Positions 1-7,840 of a DNA stretch of 28,529 nt are shown here, in pieces. Made by a program: the position numbers and the translations under genes. The notes beneath the pieces were generated by a model, which searched no databases, was not told the origin of the DNA, and was given only the letters and a program-made list of their open reading frames with translations. The first letter of the stretch is position 1. The number at the start of each line of letters is the position of its first letter. This stretch comes from an uncultured Anaerotignum sp. (GTDB lineage Bacteria > Bacillota > Clostridia > Lachnospirales > Anaerotignaceae), in assembly GCA_910578425.1 (NCBI GenBank), contig CAJTQX010000029.1, positions 1 through 28,529 of the forward strand. The letters are read 5' to 3'.

Positions 1-178
1 CCCGTTGCCAGAAATCAAATGGCGATAGCCGTTGTCTGATGTTCAATTCCACAAAAGAATGCCTTTTAGTTTATATAAATGCCTTTTGGATATAACAAAT
101 GATTTTTCTCTATTTTTTTCAAAATTTTTGCACATTTTTCTCCATTTTTAATAAAATTTTTATTATTATTCAAAAAAA
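1..178. other. AT-rich intergenic DNA at window edge
   Basis: No gene is visible in this stretch. It is very AT-rich, with a repeated 10-mer AATGCCTTTT at about 58-67 and again at about 79-88, and poly-T/A runs after about 100. From about 121 onward it is recognisably similar to the region upstream of the second stalk-domain gene (about 1815-1880), so the duplicated block reaches beyond the promoter. Confidence 0.5.
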
Positions 179-192
179 AGTCGAAAAATAGA

Positions 193-221
193 TTGAGTAC
201 TTTAGGGGAAAGTGCTATACT
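193..221 (+). promoter_or_regulatory. sigma-A promoter of first stalk-domain gene
   Basis: TTGAGT (193-198) and TATACT (216-221) are separated by 17 bp, a good vegetative promoter. The same promoter, spacing and flanks recur at 1896-1924. The sequence AGTCGAA (179-185), one base from the Spo0A box TGTCGAA, lies just upstream of the -35 in both copies; its function is not established. The leader ends in AGGAGGG at 251-257. Confidence 0.75.
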
Positions 222-265
222 TGTGGGGTACTACACCATTTATACTTTTTAGGAGGGAATGTGTC

Positions 266-1660
266 ATGAAAAAATTTATTACATTTGTATTGACCGCTGC
301 TATGGCAGTTTCCGCTTTGGGTGTGACCGTATTCGCTGACGATGCGGCACCGGCAGACTCCACAGCAACAGCGTCCGCTGAGGACGACAAGGCGGAAGCT
401 GACAAGGCAGACGCAGAAGCACCCGAAGAAGGCGACAAGGCTGATGCAGAAACACCCGCGGAAGGCGACAAGGCTGATGCAGAAACACCCGCGGAAGGCG
501 ACAAGGCTGATGCAGAAACACCCGCAGAAAGCGACAAGACAGACGCGGCGGCTCCCGAGGATGGCGACGATATGGAAGACCCTGAACCGCTGGACGCTTC
601 CGACGTGCCCGCACCTGTTGAGGCACCCGCACCCGCGCCCGCTGAAAAAGCAACGGCTACACCGACAAGCGCAAAAGTGGTCATCGATGGCAAGGAAGTT
701 GCATTCGCGGCTTACAACATCGGCGGCAACAACTACTTCAAACTGCGCGACCTGGCGGCTGCACTGGCTGGCACAAACGCGGAATTTGACGTTGTGTATG
801 ACAAAGAACTGAAAGCGATCAGGCTGAAAACCCTCAGCTCCGCTGAACCTACTGTCTACACAGGCGACGGCAAGATCGACGCGACAGTCGTTCCCGGCGC
901 AAAGGAAGCAAAGCTGTCCACGCAGAGGATCATACTGCCTACCGGCGCATGGCTGGACGCGACAGCGGCAAAATTGACAGGCTACAACATCGACGGCTAC
1001 AACTACTACAAGCTGCGTGAGGCTGGCGAAATTTTCTTCTTCGTGGTAGATTGGGATAAGGAAGCAAAGGTCATCACGATCACGACAGACGAAGATGCTG
1101 TTTTTGCAAAAAATGATGAACCTGTCCCCGAGGTTGTAAAAGACGAACAGAACTATCAGTTGAAAGCGGGCGAAATGACAGAGGTTTCCAATGTTATTTT
1201 TGAAAAAATGGTCACAGTCACACTTGACCCGGCCAGCACGCGTGATGCCGCTAATGAGCTGCGGAGCAACATCGACTTCAGTAATTGCGTCTTTAACGGC
1301 GGCTTAACGGTCGTTGGTGATTTCCATGCTATGGTCAGCTTTATCAACGGCTGCTCTTTCGGTGAAGGTTCCGTTATCACCTTCAAGGAAGCTACCCCCG
1401 GTATTGCTAAAAAAATCACGATGGACGATAACTATGCCAAGATTTTTGTCGGCTGTGAGGGGGTTACCGTAAATACGGAATCCGCTATCGGTGTATTGAC
1501 CAACGATTTTGACTTTGTGCTGAATGGCGCTGCTTACAGCAAGGCAGACCTTGCACCGGATGCTGATTACTTGGGAGTATATAGCCTGTACGAGAACGAT
1601 TCCATGACATATACCAAACTTGCTCTTGGAAATGATGACAGCGTGAAATATTTAGATTAA
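266..1660 (+). CDS. secreted stalk-domain (copper amine oxidase N-terminal-like) protein with acidic repeat region
   Basis: A predicted exported protein of 464 residues. The start at 266 is chosen because AGGAGGG sits 8 bases upstream and it opens directly on a signal peptide (about residues 1-23, ending VTVFA before DD). Residues about 24-135 are low-complexity Ala/Glu/Asp/Lys/Pro with a perfect 11-residue repeat (EGDKADAETPA). Two stalk domains follow, about 136-190 and 221-278, each with the hallmark YNI.G.NY.KLR. Residues about 280-464 are not recognised; short alternating hydrophobic strands such as SNCVFNGGLTVVG suggest a beta-solenoid-like fold. No LPXTG, SLH or transmembrane anchor is visible, so attachment is unknown. 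It is paralogous to the next gene. Stalk domains are common in clostridial surface proteins; enzyme activity is not implied. Confidence 0.85.
   Translation: MKKFITFVLTAAMAVSALGVTVFADDAAPADSTATASAEDDKAEADKADAEAPEEGDKADAETPAEGDKADAETPAEGDKADAETPAESDKTDAAAPEDGDDMEDPEPLDASDVPAPVEAPAPAPAEKATATPTSAKVVIDGKEVAFAAYNIGGNNYFKLRDLAAALAGTNAEFDVVYDKELKAIRLKTLSSAEPTVYTGDGKIDATVVPGAKEAKLSTQRIILPTGAWLDATAAKLTGYNIDGYNYYKLREAGEIFFFVVDWDKEAKVITITTDEDAVFAKNDEPVPEVVKDEQNYQLKAGEMTEVSNVIFEKMVTVTLDPASTRDAANELRSNIDFSNCVFNGGLTVVGDFHAMVSFINGCSFGEGSVITFKEATPGIAKKITMDDNYAKIFVGCEGVTVNTESAIGVLTNDFDFVLNGAAYSKADLAPDADYLGVYSLYENDSMTYTKLALGNDDSVKYLD
428..526 (+). repeat. three tandem 33-bp in-frame repeats
   Basis: Three consecutive 33-bp units (428-460, 461-493, 494-526) are almost identical at DNA level, differing only at the last base of the third. 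They encode the 11-residue unit EGDKADAETPA. Near identity at silent positions points to recent slippage or unequal exchange, so copy number probably varies between strains. Confidence 0.9.
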
Positions 1661-1672
1661 GCAGACAGTATC

Positions 1673-1709
1673 AAACAGTCCCCTACCATTTAGTAGCAGG
1701 GGGCTGTTT
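1673..1709 (+). terminator. hairpin terminator after first stalk-domain gene
   Basis: AAACAGTCCCCT (1673-1684) pairs with AGGGGGCTGTTT (1698-1709), a 12-bp stem with one G-U pair, 12 bases after the stop codon. The T tract is short (GTTTGTTGTG), so termination may be incomplete. The second gene has its own promoter anyway. Confidence 0.65.
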
Positions 1710-1895
1710 GTTGTGAGCCGCCTTTTCAGGCGTGGTTTTGCTATCCGGCTTTGCCAGCCGGAAAGCGTGGACTGTAAAAATCCCCATTTTTGGAAGCCGG
1801 ACGTTTCTTTTTCCAATTTTATGAAAAATTTTACACAAACGCTTCCAATTTTAATAAAATCTTAATATTTTTATGAAAAAAAGTCGAAAAATAGA

Positions 1896-1924
1896 TTGAG
1901 TATGTCAAAGGGAAATGTTATACT
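1896..1924 (+). promoter_or_regulatory. sigma-A promoter of second stalk-domain gene
   Basis: TTGAGT (1896-1901), 17 bp, TATACT (1919-1924). It is nearly identical to the promoter at 193-221, and similarity continues through the leader (GTACTACACCAT, AGGAGGG) into the signal-peptide codons. The near-Spo0A box AGTCGAA is at 1882-1888. The two genes are therefore expected to be controlled alike. Confidence 0.75.
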
Positions 1925-1967
1925 TGTGGTGTACTACACCATTATACTTTTTAGGAGGGAATGTGTC

Positions 1968-3059
1968 ATGAAAAAATTTATTACATTTGTATTGACTGCT
2001 GCGATGGCAGTTTCCGCTTTGGGCGTAACCGTATTTGCTGAAGATGCGGCTCCCGCAGAAACTCCCGCGGCAGCAGAACCTGCAGAAGGCGAAGATGCAG
2101 ACAAAACGGAAGCACCCGCAGAGCCTGAAGCTCCCGCTGAGGGCGAGGACGCAGACAAAACAGAGGCTCCCGCTGAGGCTGATAAGGCAGACGAAAATGC
2201 TGACCCTGCAAAAGACGCGGAAGCTGACAAAACAGAAGCTCCCGTTGAGCCTGAAGCTCCCGCAGAGCCCGAAGCTCCCGCAGAGCCCGAAGCTCCCGCA
2301 GAGCCCGAAGCTAAGGTTACACCCATTGCTGCACCCGCTGCAAAGGCAACAGCAGAACTTTCCAACGCAAAAGTTGTTGTAAATGGCAATGCAGTTGATT
2401 TCCAGGCTTACAACATCGAAGGCAACAACTATTTCAAACTGCGCGATATCGCGGTTGCACTGAATGAAACAGGTGCTCAGTTCGATATCGGCTATGACAA
2501 GGCAACAAGAGCGATCACACTGACAAAAGGCACAGCTTACACAGGCGCGAAAGAAGCTGATGCGGCTGCAACAGCAGGCAAAAAGGCTGCAACACTTTCC
2601 AACCAGGGCGTTGCACTGGACGGCGCAGCTGTTTCTCTGACAGCTTACAACATTGATGGTTTCAACTACTTCAAACTGCGTGACCTGGGCGAAGCTCTGG
2701 GCTTTGAAGTTGCATGGGATAAAGAGGCTAAGACAATCGCTGTTACAACTCCGGCTGTTGAAGCACCCGCAGATGATAAGACAGAGGCACCTGCTGACGA
2801 TGCAACAGCACCCGCAGACGATAAGACAGAGGCACCCGCTGACGATGCAACAGCACCCGCAGATGACAAGACAGAGGCACCCGCTGACGATGCAACAGCA
2901 CCTGCTGATGACACAAAGGCACCCGCTGACGATGCAACAGCACCCGCTGATGACACAAAGGCGCCTGCTGACGATGCAGCAGAGGCTCCCAAGGATGGCG
3001 TAGGCGATGTAGCCCCCGCTGATACAACAGCACCTGCTGACGATGCAGCAAAAGAATAA
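1968..3059 (+). CDS. secreted stalk-domain protein with acidic Ala/Pro/Asp repeats
   Basis: A predicted exported protein of 363 residues, paralogue of the gene at 266. The start at 1968 has AGGAGGG 8 bases upstream and the signal peptide is almost the same (MKKFITFVLTAAMAVSALG). Order: signal peptide 1-23; acidic Ala/Pro/Glu linker about 24-125, containing four 6-residue EPEAPA units; stalk domains about 133-188 and 212-264, each with YNI.G.NYFKLRD; then a long Ala-Pro-Ala-Asp-Asp tail (266-338) and a short end. Unlike its neighbour it has no extra C-terminal domain; the tail replaces it. The composition would give an extended, strongly negative chain outside the cell. No sortase, SLH or membrane anchor is seen. 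Confidence 0.85.
   Translation: MKKFITFVLTAAMAVSALGVTVFAEDAAPAETPAAAEPAEGEDADKTEAPAEPEAPAEGEDADKTEAPAEADKADENADPAKDAEADKTEAPVEPEAPAEPEAPAEPEAPAEPEAKVTPIAAPAAKATAELSNAKVVVNGNAVDFQAYNIEGNNYFKLRDIAVALNETGAQFDIGYDKATRAITLTKGTAYTGAKEADAAATAGKKAATLSNQGVALDGAAVSLTAYNIDGFNYFKLRDLGEALGFEVAWDKEAKTIAVTTPAVEAPADDKTEAPADDATAPADDKTEAPADDATAPADDKTEAPADDATAPADDTKAPADDATAPADDTKAPADDAAEAPKDGVGDVAPADTTAPADDAAKE
2247..2312 (+). repeat. 18-bp tandem repeats encoding EPEAPA
   Basis: Units start at 2247, 2265, 2283 and 2301 (the last partial); the second and third are identical and the first differs by one silent base. They lie in the N-terminal linker of the second stalk-domain protein. Confidence 0.85.
2763..2981 (+). 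repeat. 45-bp and 42-bp tandem repeats encoding APADD-type units
   Basis: Three 45-bp units (2763, 2808, 2853) encode a 15-residue APADDKTEAPADDAT unit; two 42-bp variants (2898, 2940) follow in which DKTE becomes DTK. They make up the C-terminal tail of the second stalk-domain protein. High silent-site identity suggests recent expansion. Confidence 0.9.
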
Positions 3060-3074
3060 ACATGAAAAACAAAG

Positions 3075-3106
3075 CGGTGAAGGCCAAAAGGCTTTCACCG
3101 TTTTTT
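3075..3106. terminator. strong bidirectional intrinsic terminator
   Basis: CGGTGAAGGCC (3075-3085) pairs with GGCTTTCACCG (3090-3100) around an AAAA loop and is followed by six T. On the other strand the same hairpin is followed by CTTTGTTTTT, so it can also end the convergent TPM-domain gene, which stops at 3136. Confidence 0.9.
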
Positions 3107-3135
3107 ATGTGTTACAGGGTGCGGGACAGCATTCC

Positions 3136-3990
3136 TCAGAACCTCCCCCCGCCCACGCCGAAGGAGCGTCCGCCGCTGCTTCGGAACGTGGAGGAACCGC
3201 CGCCCCAGGAACCGCCGCTCCGGTTATTATTGTTATTCTTGGGTATGGGTGTTCTCGTGGTGTGCGTACTCGCAAATGTGTTTTTGTCCACCGTAATATT
3301 TACGCCGTTGTCCTTCAAATAAGCCCGCCCGTCTGTAAAGGGCTTGATGTTCCGGCTTCCGCGCCGCATGAACATTACGCTGATTCCCGCCGTAATCAGT
3401 GAAAACAGCCCTGCCGCGCCCAAAAACAGGGCAGTCCGCTGTTTCTCCTGTTTTAACTGGTATTCCGAAACATATGCGGGATTTTCCTGATATTTTATGT
3501 ATTCTGCATTGTAGTGCTCCACATTGTCGCAGAGCGTTTCCATCGCGGCAAAATATTCCCCTTCCGAAAGCTGCCCGCGCATGTCATTCCAGATGCGGCT
3601 GATGTAATAATCCGTAAATACTGTTATCGCCCGCCCGCAGGTAACAATCTGCGCATCGTGCTCGCCCATATCTACGATCATGATGATGCCGCTGTAATCC
3701 GCACCAATGCCGAAGCCGTTCTGTTCATAAAAATCCGCCGCGTACCGCTTGGCCTCTATTCCGTGTGTGCTTTCCGTTGTCAGAAAAACCATGTCCATCT
3801 GCCAGTTTTCCTGTATCTCCTCCGCGCGGTTTTGGAGGGCGGCTTTTTCTTCCGCAGTGAAAAGCCCTGCCAAATCGAAAACCCTGCTTGCTGAATCGGT
3901 TTCCAATTCCGCCGCAAAGACCGGAACGAACGCCAGAAGTGTTAAGCAGAATGTCAGAAGTACCGCCGCAAATTCCCTTTTCGTTCTCAT
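3136..3990 (-). CDS. secreted, membrane-anchored TPM-domain protein
   Basis: 284 residues. The start at 3990 overlaps the upstream stop by four bases (ATGA) and is preceded by GGGGGTGG, so translation is probably coupled to the zinc-ribbon gene. Residues 1-27 form a signal peptide (AVLLTFCLTLLAFVPVFA). Residues about 33-150 match the TPM fold (Psb32/MOLO-1-like), with VFDLAGLFTAEE near its start and SGIIMIVDMGEHDAQIVTCG in its core. A transmembrane segment follows at about 190-212, then a tail rich in Asn, Ser and Gly that ends RSFGVGGGRF, typical of this family. TPM proteins have been linked to envelope or photosystem repair and sometimes called phosphatases, but no specific reaction can be assigned here. 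Confidence 0.85.
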   Translation of the reverse strand: MRTKREFAAVLLTFCLTLLAFVPVFAAELETDSASRVFDLAGLFTAEEKAALQNRAEEIQENWQMDMVFLTTESTHGIEAKRYAADFYEQNGFGIGADYSGIIMIVDMGEHDAQIVTCGRAITVFTDYYISRIWNDMRGQLSEGEYFAAMETLCDNVEHYNAEYIKYQENPAYVSEYQLKQEKQRTALFLGAAGLFSLITAGISVMFMRRGSRNIKPFTDGRAYLKDNGVNITVDKNTFASTHTTRTPIPKNNNNNRSGGSWGGGSSTFRSSGGRSFGVGGGRF

Positions 3991-5126
3991 GCCAGTCCAC
4001 CCCCGATCAGATACAGCAGAAGCCCGCTGATAAGGAATGTGATGCAGAAAATGATGAGAAACCATTTTACGCTTTGCCCCGTACTGCACGGTAGTTCGCC
4101 GACAATTTTGCCTGTCTGTCCGTTCATAGCAAATAAATAATCCCTGTCTTTATACCTGCTGACGAGCATCCAGACTGGCAGGAGCATATATGTCTGCCGT
4201 TCGGAGGAAAAATCCGTCCGGCATTTCACGCCGAAAACCCGTTGGTAAGGCCGTCCCTCTGCCGCCTTGTATTCCACGCCCGGCGCAATCCGTTTCGTCA
4301 TGCGTTCATAAAGCTCCCTGGGCAGATAGGTGTATTTTTCCGCAAAAAAACCACTGAGATAGCCCATATTAAAGGGCTTTTTGCGTTCCAGATAAAACGG
4401 CTCCAGTGCGTCCATCATATCATCCGGCATTTTTTCCGAAGCATCCAGCGGGATATTTTCAAACGCCAGCCGGCCTGCACGGTGAATGTGGTAAAGGTCG
4501 GTTTTAGTATAAATGTAATTCGTATCGCGCCATGTCGTAACGTTTTCGCCTGTTGCGTGATAATCAAAATTTGCCTTGCAGTCGAACAGCCAGAACGGAA
4601 CATAAACGCCTGTAATTTTTTCCAGCTGCTGTTCGTCTGTATAATTCTTCGGCAGGAGTTTTTTTCCCTTGCAGAGCTGCAAAAAAGCCTTTTTGGCGTC
4701 TTCTTTATCCGTTTCAAAGGGGAGGATTGCCGCCGGACGGTATTCGCCTGCAAGCTGTTTCGGCAGCACAGCAGGATTGCCGCAGAAAACGCAGAATGTC
4801 GCCGCAGTCACGTCGTCGGTCAGGATTTCCGCACCGCAGGAAGGGCAGGAATAAGCACGCATGTGTGCCGTATCTGCCGCGGAATTGGCGAGGTTTTCGG
4901 TAAAGTGAAATTGCAGGTCGGTTTCGTCTTCGGGTGCATCGGCTCTGGGGCGCACGTTGTAGCCGTCCGATTTGGTTTCTGCGCCGCGCTGCTCCAGTTC
5001 CTGCGCGCTGTATGTATTCCCGCAGTAATCACAGGCCCAGCCCTGCGTCTTGCCGTCAAAGCGCAGGTAGGAGCCGCAGCCGGGGCAGATGTAGGTTACA
5101 GTCTGTTGTTCTGTATGTTCTGGCAT
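3987..5126 (-). CDS. double zinc-ribbon (TFIIB-type) protein with C-terminal membrane anchor
   Basis: 379 residues. The start at 5126 is preferred to one ten codons earlier because AAGGA lies 10 bases upstream of it. Two four-cysteine zinc ribbons are visible: C14/C17...C32/C35 and C94/C97...C112/C115. A long unassigned domain rich in aromatic residues follows (about 130-340), then one hydrophobic segment near the C terminus (WFLIIFCITFLISGLLLYLI), giving a tail-anchored layout. The gene overlaps the TPM-domain gene by four bases, so the two products probably act together at the membrane. TFIIB-type zinc-ribbon proteins next to TPM proteins are known in Firmicutes; the joint function is unknown. 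The ribbons need not mean DNA binding. Confidence 0.8.
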   Translation of the reverse strand: MPEHTEQQTVTYICPGCGSYLRFDGKTQGWACDYCGNTYSAQELEQRGAETKSDGYNVRPRADAPEDETDLQFHFTENLANSAADTAHMRAYSCPSCGAEILTDDVTAATFCVFCGNPAVLPKQLAGEYRPAAILPFETDKEDAKKAFLQLCKGKKLLPKNYTDEQQLEKITGVYVPFWLFDCKANFDYHATGENVTTWRDTNYIYTKTDLYHIHRAGRLAFENIPLDASEKMPDDMMDALEPFYLERKKPFNMGYLSGFFAEKYTYLPRELYERMTKRIAPGVEYKAAEGRPYQRVFGVKCRTDFSSERQTYMLLPVWMLVSRYKDRDYLFAMNGQTGKIVGELPCSTGQSVKWFLIIFCITFLISGLLLYLIGGGLA

Positions 5127-5241
5127 TTTTCTCACATCCTTCTGCAAAAAATTCAAAAAGAAACGGCTGAAAAAATATTCCAGCCTGATTTCATTTTACG
5201 TTATAAACGCTTAAAACCCTGGGGGCGATGTTCCCAACCCT

Positions 5242-5436
5242 CTGCAAACCAGTCAGCACTTTGCGCCGTAACCATCGCAAAGCCGCATTGCGTGCGTCCG
5301 GACTTCTTTCCGGTACTCATTGAAAAGGGTTGGATCCCAAACTTTAGCTTTACCGCGCATTTACGCGGTGAAAATGGGGCAAGGGCTGAAAGCCCCTGCG
5401 GGGTGGCAGAGGGCAGAGCCCCAAGGTCTTTTATTT
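5242..5436. repeat. copy of a modular palindromic intergenic repeat
   Basis: The 310-bp gap between the zinc-ribbon gene and cheB holds no gene. Its minus strand at about 5242-5345 aligns over roughly 90-100 bp with the plus strand at 12884-12973, including the hairpin CCGGA/TCCGG (5298-5302 with 5309-5313). Its plus strand at about 5330-5440 aligns with 24538-24600: TTGAAAAGGGTTGGA, then CC and AACTTTA, then a hairpin ACCGCG/CGCGGT (5352-5357 with 5364-5369). The end carries a GC-rich module of GGGG/CCCC stems. The hairpins may also help end transcription after cheB. Confidence 0.75.
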
Positions 5437-6489
5437 TTACTTCACACCGTTCAAATAATTCACAATAGCGGCGGGCATCCGTTCGCATGCCATTTCCGTC
5501 TGTGTCGCGCCAAGCTTCCTTGCCTCCATCGGCATACCATAAACAACGCAGGATTCTCTGGACTGCCCGATGGTATACATGCCCTTCTGCCGCATTTTTA
5601 GCATGCCCTTCGCGCCGTCCATGCCCATGCCGGTCAGGATCACGCCCATGCCGTCAATGACATTTTCCGCCATGGAATTGAACAGCACGTCAACGGAGGG
5701 CATATGTCCGCTGACCTTCTCTTCCTTCGTACACCGCACGATATGCCGCATACCGGAACGGGCAACACGCATCTGGAAATTTCCCGGCGCGATCAGCACA
5801 AGCCCGCGTTCGATTAAATCGCCGTCCTTTGCCTCGCGCACCCGCATTTTGCAGAGCCGGTCCAGGCGTTCGGCATACATTTTTGTAAAGCCCTCAGGCA
5901 TATGCTGCGTCACAACAATGCCCGGTGTATTTTCCGGCAGTTCTTTCAGCACGCTCAGTGTAGCCTCTGTGCCGCCTGTCGATGCGCCGATGGCAATGAT
6001 AAACGAATTCATTTTCAAAGAACCGTTCGTCAGCCGGATAGGCCCATTCTGCATAGGCGCGGCGGCCAGAGTCGGCGTAGCCACTGGTATGCGTACCTTT
6101 GCTACGGATGCGATTCTTATTTTCAGCATCAGGTTCGCGATAAACGCCGTTACCTTCTGTTTATCCATGTCCGGTTTCCGTACGAAATCCACCGCACCGG
6201 CGGAAAGCGCATCAAATACACTCAGATTCAGAGAAGAAACGAGTATGACCGGTACAGGATATTTGGGCATCAGCTGTTTTACGAACTCAAGCCCTGTCAT
6301 TTTCGGCATTTCCACATCCAGCGTCACAACATCCGGACGCAGGTTTGGAATCTGTCTCATGGCGTCAAATGCATCCACAGCGGAGCCAATAATCTCCAAT
6401 TCCGGGAACTTGGACAGATTGTCTGTCAGAAGCTTCCGAAATAACATGCTGTCATCTACCACAAAAACTCTTATCTTTTTTTGCTGCAT
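5437..6489 (-). CDS. cheB: chemotaxis protein-glutamate methylesterase/deamidase CheB
   Basis: 350 residues, the usual length. The N-terminal receiver domain (1-125) has the acidic pair D12/D13, phospho-acceptor D58 in LDVEMP, T/S85 region and K105. A short linker is followed by the methylesterase domain with the catalytic triad S170 (GASTGGTEA), H196 (TQHMPEG) and D291 (GMGMDGAKG). It removes methyl groups from, and deamidates, receptor glutamates or glutamines when phosphorylated by CheA, and so drives adaptation. GAGGGG lies 7 bases before the ATG. It is the last gene of the chemotaxis run, 30 bases after cheR. All key residues are present, so it should be active. Confidence 0.97.
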   Translation of the reverse strand: MQQKKIRVFVVDDSMLFRKLLTDNLSKFPELEIIGSAVDAFDAMRQIPNLRPDVVTLDVEMPKMTGLEFVKQLMPKYPVPVILVSSLNLSVFDALSAGAVDFVRKPDMDKQKVTAFIANLMLKIRIASVAKVRIPVATPTLAAAPMQNGPIRLTNGSLKMNSFIIAIGASTGGTEATLSVLKELPENTPGIVVTQHMPEGFTKMYAERLDRLCKMRVREAKDGDLIERGLVLIAPGNFQMRVARSGMRHIVRCTKEEKVSGHMPSVDVLFNSMAENVIDGMGVILTGMGMDGAKGMLKMRQKGMYTIGQSRESCVVYGMPMEARKLGATQTEMACERMPAAIVNYLNGVK

Positions 6490-6519
6490 AAGGTAACCCC
6501 TCTTTCAAAATCCGGATTT

Positions 6520-7353
6520 TTATTTCCGGCCGGCCGGCAAAGGCTTGCGGTATGTCGCCGGCATAATATAATCATATTTTGTGGTACTCCGGTTTACGCT
6601 TTCAGAATGACCGATCAGCAGATAACCGCCAGGCACGGTTGCGTTATAAAAACGGTTCACCAATGCGTCTTTCGTATCCTGATCAAAATAAATCATTACA
6701 TTCCGGCAGAATATCACGTCAAATGGAATCTTGAACTGAATCGGTCCCATCAGGTTAAAAGTGCGGAAAATCACATTTTTTTTCAGCTCATCTGAAACAA
6801 CGACTCTGTCAGCATCGCCATGCACAGGCCGGAAAAATCGTTTTTTCCAGCTATCCGGCACGTCCCGCAGGGATTTCACGTCATATTCTCCCTTCATTGC
6901 GATGGAAAGCACGTCTGTGGAAATATCCGTTGCCAGAATGCGCGTATCCCATGCGGATGCCTGCGGCCCGAGAAAATCCTTGATAAACATGGAGATGGTA
7001 TAAGGCTCCTCGCCGGAGGAGCATCCCGCGCTCCAAATGCTCAGGGATTTGTTCTTTTTCGTCGAAACCAGATAGGGCAGGATCGTATCCTTAAAAAAAT
7101 CGAAATGCTCTCTTTCCCGCAGGAAATACGTATAGTTTGTAGTCAGCTTGTTCAGCATGTTTTCGATATCATTACGGTTTTTTGTCGTCGTGATATAGTC
7201 CACGTACTGTGTAAAGCCGCTGAACCCCTTAGAATTCAGGGTATTCTGGAGGCGGCTCTGTATCAGTTGTTTCTTTTTGGAAAGGTCGATACCGTAGTCA
7301 TGCTGGACAAACGTTACGAGTTTGCTAAAATCCTTTTCACTAATTTCAATCAA
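6520..7353 (-). CDS. cheR: chemotaxis receptor methyltransferase CheR
   Basis: 277 residues. The start codon is TTG at 7353, supported by AAGGTGG 7 bases upstream; no ATG is available nearby. The N-terminal helical domain (about 1-75) leads to TTNYTYFLRE, the family motif before the catalytic domain. The SAM-binding part shows IWSAGCSSGEEPY (106-118), then ILATDIS and VIFCRNVMIYFD. It methylates receptor glutamates with S-adenosylmethionine, opposing CheB. It is followed by cheB after 30 bases. Upstream it is separated from cheW by an unusual 776-bp gap, so its transcription depends on read-through from the cheA promoter or on a promoter not recognised here. Confidence 0.96.
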   Translation of the reverse strand: MIEISEKDFSKLVTFVQHDYGIDLSKKKQLIQSRLQNTLNSKGFSGFTQYVDYITTTKNRNDIENMLNKLTTNYTYFLREREHFDFFKDTILPYLVSTKKNKSLSIWSAGCSSGEEPYTISMFIKDFLGPQASAWDTRILATDISTDVLSIAMKGEYDVKSLRDVPDSWKKRFFRPVHGDADRVVVSDELKKNVIFRTFNLMGPIQFKIPFDVIFCRNVMIYFDQDTKDALVNRFYNATVPGGYLLIGHSESVNRSTTKYDYIMPATYRKPLPAGRK

Positions 7354-7475
7354 AGTAACACCACCTTACATGTAAAGCAGACGCTTTTCAGACGGAAAAA
7401 CTGCCGCTGCGCGCCCAATAGCAAATATCCGCAGGCTGCCGCATTTGCCGCGCCCTGTTTTTAGCCCGTATCATC
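7354..7475. other. cheR leader with a degenerate copy of the 166-bp repeat
   Basis: No gene or clear promoter is seen in the first part of the cheW-cheR gap. From about 7420 to 7475 the DNA loosely matches the last third of the 166-bp unit that follows (AATATCCGC...TTTTTAGCCCGTATCATC against GATATTCGC...TTATTGGCTCATATCGTC), suggesting an older, eroded copy. Confidence 0.45.
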
Positions 7476-7840
7476 GCCCGCCCAATGTCCATAGAAAAAA
7501 ATATATCAATATGTTTCCCAGTGTACGCAGTGCGGGAGAAAGAAAGCCAGCTGCTTCGCGTTCCACGCTCTCCCAGCTGCCGCCGATATTCGCAAACCGC
7601 CGCGTTCGCGTTGCGCAGCATCTTATTGGCTCATATCGTCAGCCCGCCCAATGTCTATAGAAAAAAATATATCAATATGTTTTCCAGTATACGCAGTGCG
7701 GGAGAAAGAAAGCCAGCTGCTTCGCGTTCCACGCTCCCGCAGCTGCCGCCGATATTCGCAAACCTGCGCAATCACTGCGTTCTGCGCCTTATTGGCTCAT
7801 ATCGTCTTGCCCGCCTAATGTTTATAAGAAAAAATATGTA
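7476..7840. repeat. 166-bp tandem direct repeat in the chemotaxis operon
   Basis: Two full units start with GCCCGCCCAATGTC at 7476 and 7642 (period 166); a third partial unit starts at 7809. The two full units are about 90% identical, with differences clustered near the end of the unit. Each unit has an A/T-rich head, a central block TGCGGGAGAAAGAAAGCC, a CAGCTGC/GCAGCTG inverted pair and an end TTATTGGCTCATATCGTC. Open frames cross it on both strands but lack a ribosome site and family similarity, so none is called as a gene. Confidence 0.9.

Noticed and set aside
1905..3098. 397-residue, very cysteine-rich open frame on the minus strand
   Set aside because: It is the antisense of the Ala/Pro/Asp repeat gene; the cysteines come from reverse-complemented GCA/GCT codons. 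No ribosome site or family match.
4242..5468. 408-residue open frame on the plus strand
   Set aside because: Antisense of the zinc-ribbon gene, whose cysteine motifs, start site and overlap with the TPM gene are convincing.
7582..7755. GCCGATAT in both repeat units (7582-7589 and 7748-7755) as sigma-D -10 boxes
   Set aside because: No TAAA-like -35 lies 14-16 bases upstream in either unit, and the orientation is opposite to the che genes.
7476..7840. CRISPR array
   Set aside because: The repeat unit is 166 bp, directly adjacent, without unique spacers and without cas genes.
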